Below, piece after piece: positions 1 to 9,200 of a stretch of DNA of 13,542 bases (positions are counted from its first letter, which is position 1; each line of letters begins with the position of its first letter). Under the pieces are notes generated by a model. The model ran no database searches. It was not told the DNA's origin and saw only the letters and a program-made list of their open reading frames with translations. The translations under genes and the position numbers were made by a program. This DNA is from an uncultured Bacilli bacterium (GTDB taxonomy: Bacteria > Bacillota_I > Bacilli_A > RF39 > UBA660): positions 241 through 13,782 of the forward strand of contig CAPQQE010000030.1 of NCBI GenBank assembly GCA_948687865.1. The letters run 5' to 3'.

Positions 1-2165
1 TTTGAAACATTATTTTCACTTGTTACTGTAATTGTAAATGTATTAGGTCCTACTACAAGTTCTGATGGTCCATTTACAAGAACTTTTGATGTACTATCTT
101 CTAGTGTTGGAGTTATATCTATTGATGTTACATCTCTCTCTACATCTACTGTATAATCATTATGTTCTTTATTAAATACTGGATTTAATAATCCTGAACT
201 TAACTCTATAGATTTTAAGTAATTATTTGTTGATTTCTTTCTTGTTACATTTATTTTATATACTTTAAAATTCCCATTTTCCGCAGTTACTGTTATTTGA
301 ACTAGATTATTTGATGTTGTAGAAAAATCACTATTACCAGTTATTGAAATACCACCTATATTTGTCCCATCAGCAACTGTAGTTAAATTAAGACTTCTTA
401 CATCATTTTCTACTGTTAAATTATAATCTAATGTTTCTTTATTAAAATCTTTTATAGTTACGCCATTAACTTGTAAGTCTCTTAAGAAAGCATTACTATC
501 TTTTTCTCTTTCAATATTTATAACATATCTTGTTTGAGTAGTATTATCTTGCGCTGTTACTGTTACATATAATTTATTTAATCCAGTATTTAAATTAATA
601 GTTCCAATACCACTTACCTTACTATCTGGATCTTTTTTAGTTGCACTTATTTCTACACTAGTTTTATTAAATGGAACTTTGTTTAGTGTATACTCTAATT
701 TTGTTTCACTAAAATTATTAACTGTTTGGTTATCTACTTTTAAATCAGTTAATGATGATACTGTTTTCTTTGCCCTATTTACTGTTATTGTATAATCTTT
801 AGTTGCATTATTTTCTGCTTTAACTCTTACTTGTATTGTATTTGAACCAACCTTTAGAGTATGACTACCAAGACCGCTTACTATTTGGGCTTTTCCTATA
901 TCTTCTACTGTAGCACTTACACTTACGCTTTCTACTTCACCTGATACATTAGCAGTATATAATGTAGTATTAGGACTAAATTCCTCATTTAATTCATAAC
1001 CATCTAATGATAGTGAACTTAAATTATTATTTGATGATTTAGCTCTAACTATTTTTATTTTATATATACTTGTAGATCCATCTTCTGCCTGAACTGTTAC
1101 ATTTATATTAGAAGTTGTATCTATATTATATTCACCAGTTCCACTTATTATAGTTGCATTAAGAGTATCATTTACAACAGCAGATACATTTACTTTAGTA
1201 GCAGTCGCAGGTGCATTATACGTATAATAATCATAGAAGGTACTAGAAAATGATGGGGATAATGTACCAACTGGATCTGATGTAACACTTAAACTTGATA
1301 ATTTACTATCATTTGAAAGTCTTCTTACATTTATTGTATATGTTTTTTCGGTTTTATCTTCTGCTTGTACAACAACTGTTAATGCATTATCTCCAACTTT
1401 TAAATTTTTAACACCTAAACTTGAAATTATTTTTGCTTTGCCAATGTCCTCTACTGTAGCATTTAAATTTAAACTAGCTATGCTATTTTCAACATTAGGT
1501 AAAGTATATTGATCTTTTGAATTTAAAAAACCACTTATAGTTTCTCCATTAATTGTTAAATCACTTAAATTGGTATTATTACTTGGGCTTGTCCTTGTTA
1601 TATCTATTTTATATGTCTTACTAGTACAAATATTATGTGGAACACTCTCATATTCAGTATTACAGTTTTCTGCATTTACTTTTACCTCTCTTGAATTAAC
1701 TATACTACCATAATTTGGTAAATCAAAACTTCCTGTCCCACTTTCTATAACTGCATTATCATGAGTTGTTTGTGCACTTACTGTTGTTGTATTGGTACTA
1801 TAAGGAACTAAAGCTGTATATGATGTTTTTGTACTACTAAAATTTCCAATATTTACATTATTAGATAAAGATAAAGATTTTAATGTGGCATCATTACTTA
1901 ATCTATAAACATTTACTGTATATATATCTTGAGTTCCATTTTGAGCTTGAACTATCATTTTTATTTCATTATTTCCAACATTAAGCGAGTGATTACCTAT
2001 TCCACTTGCTACTACGGAATTTGAATCTGTTGTAGTAGAATCTATATCAACATTAGTTATATGATTTGGAACTATTACATTATAATCTTTTATTGTATTA
2101 CTATTTGGAGTAAAATTTGAAACTTCATAATTAGTACCCCCATTTGAAACAGATAATGTTTTAAG
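1..2165 (-). repeat. Array of at least eight cadherin-like modules
   Basis: Modules begin at residues 242, 336, 441, 530, 623, 713, 802 and 891 of the cohesin-like protein, with lengths of 94, 105, 89, 93, 90, 89 and 89 and the eighth cut off. Each keeps the LxxLxV start, a YT-V strand and the VxAEDxTxxxYxIxVxR end typical of PF12733. The modules starting at 441 and 623 share the octapeptide TVEDIGKA and the following I-S-LG--LKVG pattern, suggesting a closer relation between them. The longest module (336) carries an insertion with C409 and C421. Confidence 0.92.
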
Positions 2166-2888
2166 AGCTGTATTATCACTCATTTCACCATAAACATTTA
2201 ATGTAAAATCTGCAGTTTTTACCTCTGATTTATTATTCATTCCTGTTCCAGAACCAGCTGTTGTATCAAAATTAAATGTAAGAGTAGCACCAGCTGGTGC
2301 AGTATCCTTTACTTTGAAATAGAAATAAACCATTTCTAATTCATCCTCTAAAGTATATCCATTTGAACCATTTTTATCATTTGCCATGAAGTTAATTTTC
2401 TCAGAAGTATCACTTGGAGTAATTCCCCAATCTTCATATAGTTCTTGAAGATCACTACTTAAATCATACGCTAATGTACTAGTGAATTCTCTTTTTGATC
2501 TATTATATTTTTCTAAATATATTGGTGCAAGTATTTCTTTATCATAGAAAAATTTAACTTGCATACCAACATCTGTTTGATCCCCAGGTTTATAGTAAAC
2601 TGCTAATTTTATTATTTTACCAGGTTCTACATCATCATTTAAACTAAATTCTGGAACATTTTTATCACCATTTGGTCCAAGACAGACAACCTCAGCTGCT
2701 TTAGTTACTCTATTTTTTGTCAAATCAACTTCATCTTTTAACGTATCTGTGATTTGATTACAATCATATATTACAAATGAAAATTCATGTTCACCTGCTG
2801 CTTTAACATTTGTCATGTTAATAAATAAAGCACTAAAAAATATTACATTGATTAAAACAAAATTTATAATTTTTACTATATTTTTCAT
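1..2888 (-). CDS. Secreted cohesin-like domain protein with cadherin-like repeats (3'-partial)
   Basis: This frame opens at ATG 2886-2888 behind a GAGGTG site and stays open for 962 codons to the left edge, with no stop. Layout: signal peptide (1-30), cohesin-like domain (about 31-241), then cadherin-like modules starting at residues 242, 336, 441, 530, 623, 713, 802 and 891, the last truncated. The four cysteines fall as two within-domain pairs (C43/C69 and C409/C421). One tryptophan, in YEDWGITPS, uses TGG. The module type is the same as in the neighbouring giant gene, so the two probably belong to one surface system, perhaps cotranscribed. The C-terminus, which would show a sortase signal, membrane anchor or further docking module, is outside the window. 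It is probably exported and structural or adhesive; no catalytic domain is seen. Confidence 0.92.
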   Translation of the reverse strand, partial: MKNIVKIINFVLINVIFFSALFINMTNVKAAGEHEFSFVIYDCNQITDTLKDEVDLTKNRVTKAAEVVCLGPNGDKNVPEFSLNDDVEPGKIIKLAVYYKPGDQTDVGMQVKFFYDKEILAPIYLEKYNRSKREFTSTLAYDLSSDLQELYEDWGITPSDTSEKINFMANDKNGSNGYTLEDELEMVYFYFKVKDTAPAGATLTFNFDTTAGSGTGMNNKSEVKTADFTLNVYGEMSDNTALKTLSVSNGGTNYEVSNFTPNSNTIKDYNVIVPNHITNVDIDSTTTDSNSVVASGIGNHSLNVGNNEIKMIVQAQNGTQDIYTVNVYRLSNDATLKSLSLSNNVNIGNFSSTKTSYTALVPYSTNTTTVSAQTTHDNAVIESGTGSFDLPNYGSIVNSREVKVNAENCNTEYESVPHNICTSKTYKIDITRTSPSNNTNLSDLTINGETISGFLNSKDQYTLPNVENSIASLNLNATVEDIGKAKIISSLGVKNLKVGDNALTVVVQAEDKTEKTYTINVRRLSNDSKLSSLSVTSDPVGTLSPSFSSTFYDYYTYNAPATATKVNVSAVVNDTLNATIISGTGEYNIDTTSNINVTVQAEDGSTSIYKIKIVRAKSSNNNLSSLSLDGYELNEEFSPNTTLYTANVSGEVESVSVSATVEDIGKAQIVSGLGSHTLKVGSNTIQVRVKAENNATKDYTITVNRAKKTVSSLTDLKVDNQTVNNFSETKLEYTLNKVPFNKTSVEISATKKDPDSKVSGIGTINLNTGLNKLYVTVTAQDNTTQTRYVINIEREKDSNAFLRDLQVNGVTIKDFNKETLDYNLTVENDVRSLNLTTVADGTNIGGISITGNSDFSTTSNNLVQITVTAENGNFKVYKINVTRKKSTNNYLKSIELSSGLLNPVFNKEHNDYTVDVERDVTSIDITPTLEDSTSKVLVNGPSELVVGPNTFTITVTSENNVS
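2166..2798 (-). other. Cohesin-like domain
   Basis: Residues 31-241 precede the repeats and do not match them. Features recalling the cohesin beta-sandwich are FSLNDDVEPGKIIKLAVYY (near 81-99), VGMQVKFFYDKEIL (107-120) and FYFKVKDTAPAG (189-200), which resembles the cohesin 'i-FkVk-A-G' strand. A segment at 31-79 with C43 and C69 extends the N-terminus, and the loop around 121-185 is longer than in a classical cohesin. It could be a true dockerin receptor or only a related adhesion fold; sequence alone does not settle binding. Confidence 0.65.
2799..2888 (-). other. Signal peptide
   Basis: The first 30 residues have a lysine-containing n-region (MKNIVK), a long hydrophobic core (IINFVLINVIFFSALFI) and a Val-Lys-Ala site, with cleavage predicted between A30 and A31. 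This indicates Sec export. No lipobox cysteine is present, so the protein is not a lipoprotein. Confidence 0.88.
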
Positions 2889-2891
2889 ACA

Positions 2892-2897
2892 CACCTC
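2892..2897 (-). promoter_or_regulatory. Ribosome binding site of the cohesin-like gene
   Basis: On the minus strand GAGGTG precedes ATG with five bases between GAGG and the start codon (GAGG-TGTGT-ATG). This is a good match to the Shine-Dalgarno consensus. It fixes the start at 2888, in agreement with the signal peptide that begins there. Confidence 0.85.
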
Positions 2898-2908
2898 ATA
2901 TACTCGCA

Positions 2909-2926
2909 TTATTATAATTATAATAA
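2909..2926. repeat. Perfect 18-bp AT palindrome in the leader
   Basis: TTATTATAATTATAATAA reads the same on both strands. It lies about 11 bases upstream of the ribosome binding site, inside the predicted 5' leader. It could be a dimeric regulator site or a weak RNA hairpin, but its low complexity makes chance a real possibility. Confidence 0.4.
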
Positions 2927-2986
2927 CATATTTTTCTTTTTTTTAAAAGACAAATCAATAATTTTTATAAAGAAAAAGAAAATAGG

Positions 2987-3015
2987 ATTATACCATATTT
3001 TCTTAGTTTTACCTA
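2987..3015 (-). promoter_or_regulatory. Candidate sigma-A promoter with extended -10 for the downstream gene
   Basis: Reading the minus strand, TGGTATAAT occupies 2995 down to 2987: a perfect TATAAT with the TGn extension. Seventeen bases upstream the hexamer is TAGGTA (3015 down to 3010), a poor -35. Extended -10 promoters tolerate a weak -35. The predicted start near 2980 would give a leader of about 92 bases. AT-rich gaps often contain chance TATAAT matches, so confidence is moderate. Confidence 0.5.
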
Positions 3016-3035
3016 GATTATTTTACAAGATAAGT

Positions 3036-3233
3036 TTATCTATTTAATGTATCAATATTTTCAAGAGAATAATCCATTATTTTAATATAGTCTGTTACAT
3101 TTATTATCTCATCTTCTTCTACATCAGCAGCAGCATATTTAATATAATCTGTTATATCTTCTACCTCTAATGCATGATTTAAAACTGTAATATAGTCTGA
3201 TACGTTTACGTACCCATCTCCATCTACATCTCC
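3036..3233 (-). other. C-terminal type I dockerin
   Basis: Residues 3413-3477 contain two EF-hand-like calcium loops. Loop 1 is DVDGDGYVNVSD (3414-3425), with canonical Asp at loop positions 1, 3, 5 and 12. Loop 2 is DVEEDEIINVTD (3449-3460), with Asp at 1, 5 and 12 and Glu replacing the usual Asp/Asn at 3. Each is followed by a matching helix start (SDYITVLNHALE and TDYIKIMDYSLE). Known dockerins bind cohesins, with loop positions 10-11 contributing to specificity; here these are Val-Ser and Val-Thr. The protein ends 17 residues after loop 2, as usual for a C-terminal dockerin. Confidence 0.92.
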
Positions 3234-6200
3234 TCTTACTACTATTACTGCCTGATCATACTCTATATCATCTATTACTAGTTTTATTATTAAGCCTGTT
3301 TTTACTATATCGTTATAATCTACTATTTCTTCTCCTGTTTTTTCATATATTTTAATTGTTTCTTCTTTATTTAATAATCCTGATATTACATCGTTTATTG
3401 TAACTCCTGGATCCATCCCAATTAAAATTTTTCCTTCTTCTTTTTCTTTTACTTCATAGACTTCCGATTTTATTTGTTTTGCTACCACATTTATTATCAT
3501 TGTTTGTGATATATTTGGATTATCTTTTGATGATATTGTTATAATTGCACTTCCTACTTTTTTACCTACTACTTTGCCTGTTTCATCCACTATTGCTACT
3601 TCTTCATCACTTGAACTATATATTAATTCTTCCTTAGCATCTTCAGGAATTAATGAAACATTTATTTGATATTCTTCATCTTCACCTACTAGTATTTCCT
3701 GATCTTGTAATATAATATCAGTTATCATACTTTCTCTTATTATATTTACTGTTACTATCTTTTCTGTTCCATCTTCTGCGACTACTACTATTTGTATTTG
3801 TTTTTGATTTTGATCTATCAATATATTTTTGTTTCCTATAACATTTGATAATTCACTTTCTAAATCTATTTCAAAGTCTACCATATTCGTATTTTTATCC
3901 ACTTTTAATTCATATTCTAGTACATCATTATCAAATGCTGGACTAAGTTCTCCAGTACTTGGTGTAATTTGAGCTATATTTGTATTTGAGCTAGCTTCTC
4001 TTATTACATTTATTGTATATAATCTTATATCACCAGATTCCGCTGTTACTTTTATATTTATTTTCGTTGTTCCAACTTCTATATCATATGTTCCAAAGCC
4101 TTCTACTCTTGATTCTGGTACTTCACTTTGACCTGTTATTTCTATAGATTTAGTACCTTCTAAAACTCTTACTTCATATTCTTCAATAGATTTATCAAAT
4201 TCCTTATCTAGATTACCTTCACTTACAAACAAATTACTTAAATAATTATTGTCATTATATTCTCTAATGATTTTTAACTTATAATTTCTTTCTATTCCTG
4301 ATTCACTTATTGATTTTAATACAATTATATTTTCTCCAGGTTGTAAATTATATGTGCCTATTCCTTTTACTATTGTTGTATTTACTTCTGATTCTGCATT
4401 TACAGTTATTGTATCCTCAGAGTTGTCTAATGTTACTGTATAATTTAGAATTCTTTTATCAAACTCAGGCTCTATACTTCCTTTATTTGTTGTTATACTT
4501 CTTAAATAGTTATTACTTGATACTAATCTTACGACATTTAATTTATATATGGATTCTTCGTTATTACTACTTGTTACTTTTATTTGTACCTCATTACTTC
4601 CTTGTTTTAGGTTTGAATTATTAAGAACTTCATATCTTGCTGTTTCCTCTTGTAACTTAACTATTGGTGTAATACTAGTATACTCATTTGGTATAGTTAT
4701 ATCATACTCATATATATCACTATTAAATGTTGGTGATAATATTCCCTCTTCTATTTCTAGTCGCTCTATTTTCGAACTATATATTTTTTCTCTTGTTATA
4801 TTTATTGTATATGTTTTTATTTTTCCTGATTGTGATGTTACTGTTACTTCTATAACATTTAATCCTTCTCTTAAGTTTACTTTACCTATTCCTGTCACCT
4901 TTGAATTTATATCTTCTTTTGTTGCATCTATCATAACACTTATTTCATCATTAGGGACACTTAAACTATATTCAAGTATATCCTTGTCAAATTCTTTATC
5001 TAATTTATAACCTCTTACTAATAAATCTCTTAAATTGTTATTATCTCCCATTCCTTTTTCTACTTCGATAGTATATACATTTGTTAATCCGTTTTCACTT
5101 GTTACTGTTATATTTATATAGTTAACTCCTGTCATTAATTCTCTTAATCCTGTGCCTTCTACTGTTGCTCTATTACTTTCTGCAGATGCAGTTATATATA
5201 TACTATTTACGTTTTCATCCACATTTATCTTATATTTGTTAGTATTTTTATCAAATTCTGGTGTTAACTTTCCTATATTTGATTTTAATTCACTTAAATA
5301 TACATTATCTGATTTTTCTACCTTTAATGCAATTTCATATGTTCTCGTTTCCCTTTTATCACTTGATGTTACTATTATTCTTATTCTATTTCCTTCTTCT
5401 ATTTTTGTAATATCACCATCTATTATATACGTTGCATTATTATCAAGTGTTTTAATATTCTTAAATTTTATTAAATTAATATCACTATTTATTATGAATG
5501 TATAGTTATATGTATTTTTATTAAATGCTGGTGTTAATTTTCCTTTTTCTAGTTCTAAATTTTCTAGCCTTGCTTCACTTTCAGATTCCTTATTTACAAC
5601 TATAGTGTAAATTCTAACTTTTCCATCTTTACTAGTTACCTGAACTGGAATTACATTTCTTCCTGTTATTAATCTATGTGTTCCAAGTCCTAGTACAGTG
5701 CTATCTGTTGATTCTCTTATGGCATTTACTTTTATCTCTTCTATCTCTTTTGAAACTGTTACCTTATATAAATTTGTGTCTGGATCAAATAATGGTGTTA
5801 ATTCTCCAGGATTAACTGTTAGAGATATTAGTTTATTACTATATATTGATTCTTCATCCTTTGTTACTATTATCTTATAATCTTTTATACTATCGTTTTG
5901 TCCTGTTACCCTTATAATTACTTCGTTTAACTTATTTTCTATATGATTTCCTATTACTTCTACTGTAGCATTTTCATCTTCTGTTTTATAATCAAGTGTT
6001 AGTTCATTTATATCATTTGGTACTGCTACAGTATATTCTAAAGTATCTTTATCAAATATTGGACTTATTAATCCTTCTGCGACTGTTAGATATTTTAAAT
6101 TATTATTATCCTCTAATCTTCTTATAACATTTACATTATATGTTCTTGTGTCTTCTCCATTAGCTACAGTAAGTATTATTTTTGTTTCTTCTTTTTCTAA

Positions 6201-9200
6201 AGTATATTTACCATTTCCAGTAACTACTGAGCCTGTCATATCTTCGGCAAGTCCTATAATTGTTATATCACTAATATCTTTCTCTACTTCTAGAGTATAA
6301 TCCATAGTTTTTTTATCAAATTTTGGACTTATCTCTCCTCTATCTGTTACTATTGCACTTAAATATGTATTTTTCTTCCTTATTACATTTACTATATAAT
6401 TTTTTATATCACCATTTTGCGCGGTTACTGTTATTGTTATTTGATTTAATCCTTCATTTAATGAATGTACTCCATTTCCACTTACTGTTGCATATTTATT
6501 ATCTGATATTGCTTTTATATCAATACTTGTCTTATCATTTCCAACAGTTATATTATATTCAGTGTTATTTAAATCAAATCCTTCTATTTGTTCATCATCC
6601 ACTAATATATTTGATAAATTATTATTTGGACTCTTTGCCTTCATTACATTTAGTACATAAGTTTTAGCCACTGATAGATCTCTACTTTTTACTCTTATTT
6701 TTACTATATTTTCTCCTGGCAATAGATTTTTATTTCCCACTACTTCTACTAAAGACTCTTCACCTTCTTTTTCTATTAACATATCAAGAGCATCTATATC
6801 ATAACCTATTTCTACATTATAATTTGTTCTTTCCTTTCTAAATTCTTCTTTTAATATACCGTTATTTATTTGTAAATTCTTTAGATATACATTTTTACTA
6901 GATTCTCTTGTTATTGTTATTACATATGTTCTAGTATGTCCTTCTTTACTTGTGGATTCTAGTATGAATTTATTTATACCTATTTTTAAGTCAAATTCTC
7001 CCTCACCAGTTACAGTTGTTGTTTCTAAATCGGCAATCGCCTCTATTGTTATTTTACTTATTACACTTGGTACAGTTAGAGTATAATCATTTATTCCTGG
7101 CGTAAATCTTGGTGTTAATTCATATATATCTCCACTTGATATTGTTAATGTCTTTATTAAGTTATTACTTTCTGGTGTTCTAAGTACATGTAATATATAT
7201 TCTCTTTTTTCTTTAGTTCCTGATGTTACTGTTACTTTTACATCATTATTTCCTTCAAGTAAATAAGTATAACCTTCTATTTTTACTGTTGCATTTTTAG
7301 TATCTTCTGGTATTGCTTCTACTGTTATATTTGAGTATTCATATGGTATTTGAACGCTATATTCTAGTCTTTCTTTATCAAAATTTTCTATTTCATACTC
7401 TGGACTTATTAATTTTAAAGATTTTAAATAATTATTGTTACTTTGAAGTCTTTCTATTACATAATTGTAATCTATTTTTTCTCCTAAACTATTTGCTACT
7501 TCTACTCTATAATTATTTATTCCAACATCAAGTGAATATTTTTCTTCATTAGAATTTATTACTTCTACATCATTTTTATATATTTTTACTACTTGATTTT
7601 GATGCTTTTTAGTAATAACAAAGTCTATTTCATCAACATCATATGGGAATGTAACTTCATAATCATATGTTGTTTCATTATATTCTGGAAGTGTGCACTC
7701 ATCACATACACCATTTACTAGAGTTATATCTATATTTTGTAAATGTTTTTCTTTTGTTAAACTCTTTTCTATATTTATAGTATATATGGAACTTGTTCCA
7801 TCTTCTGCTTGCACTGTTATGCTTGCTAATGTTGTATAGTCATTTAACTCATATACTAAACTACTATTTAATACTTTTGCATTTTCTTCATTTAATATTA
7901 CGTTAAATTCTACTTCACTTATATAATCAAATACATTTAGTGTATATTTATATTTATCTTTATTAAATTCTTCTGTTAATTCTCCTGAATTTGTAGTTAA
8001 CTCTCTTATTCTTGAATCACCTGATAATAAATATTTTACATGAATCATATATTCACTTACATTACTTCCATCAGCACTTATAACAACTATTTTATATATT
8101 TTACTATCACCTGTTAGATCTAATGCTTCATCCATAGTTACACTTGCTTTTTCATCTTCTAAAGTAACTGTGAAATTATCTTTAGTAATTTGAGTTACAT
8201 CTTTTGGTACTGTTAACTCATAATCATATTTATTTAATTTTGTTAATGTTCCTACATTTGTTGTTATACTTCTTATATTTGCATTACCATTTGTACTTTT
8301 ATTAACAATTACTGAATAAGTTCTTACTATTCCACCTTGAGTAGTAACATTTACTTTAAATAGATTGTTATCTTTTTCTAATATTTTTTCTCCTGTACCT
8401 GTTACTGTATTTGCTACATTCTCTGGCGATGCGCTTATTGTTATACTCTCAGTACTTTCTGGAACTGTTACAGTATAAGTTAAATTTGTTTTATTAAATG
8501 ATGGTTTCATAGAACCCTTATCCACATTTAATGAACTTAAATATGTATTCGCATATTCTTGTCTATATACTGTTAATGTGTAAGTTGTAGTTTCATTTCC
8601 ATCGCTTGATATTGATATTATTTTTACTTCATTTAATCCTACTTTAAAGTTTTCGTTTCCTTCTACTATATATGTTCCATTTGGATCTAATTTAGTTATC
8701 TTTAAATCTAAACTTCTTACTTCATTATCTACTCTTACTGTATAATTTGTTTTATTTGAATCAAATTCCTCATCTAAATAATAATCCTTTATTTCTATAT
8801 TAGATAGTTTTGATGTTACTGCATCTTTTCTTATTATATTTATGTAATATGTATTTATGTCTCCATTTTCACTTGTTACTACAACTGAATGTTTTGCCAT
8901 ATTTTTACTTAAAGTTATTATTCCATCTCCAATTACAATAGAATTTTCATTTTCTTTGCTTGCTACTACTTCTATTTCTTTTTCATCATAATTAACTTCT
9001 AGATTATACTCATTTGTGTTCTTATTAAATTCTGGACTTAATGTATGGTTTTTAACACTTAAGTTTGATAAATAGTTATTTTTTGACCCTAATTTAGTTA
9101 TATTTATAGTGTATTCTCTTGAAATTCCTGATTCACTTGTTACTGTTACTTTAACTTCATTTGAACCTTTTTGAAGTGTATACATGCCAAACCCAGTGAT

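Larger units (their letters stand above)
2889..3035 (-). other. Intergenic gap between the two large genes
   Basis: The 147-base gap is extremely AT-rich and holds several in-frame TAA codons, so the upstream protein cannot run into the next one although both genes use the same frame. A small AGATA/TATCT inverted repeat spans the TAA stop (3028-3041) but has few pairs and no following T run. I therefore see no convincing terminator, and the downstream gene may receive read-through as well as its own transcription. Confidence 0.8.

Noticed and set aside
2886..3038. The two genes as one gene split by a recent nonsense mutation, since both are in the same frame
   Set aside because: The gap contains several TAA codons. 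The upstream protein ends in a proper C-terminal dockerin, and the downstream one begins with its own ribosome binding site and signal peptide.
3028..3041. Small inverted repeat (AGATA/TATCT) across the stop codon as a terminator
   Set aside because: The stem is only five A/T-rich pairs with a four-base loop and no following T run on the transcribed strand, too weak for an intrinsic terminator.
3228..3239. An Arg-Gly-Asp tripeptide at the start of the dockerin, as an integrin-binding motif
   Set aside because: The Gly-Asp belongs to the conserved beginning of the first dockerin calcium loop, so the RGD is explained by the domain and is probably incidental.
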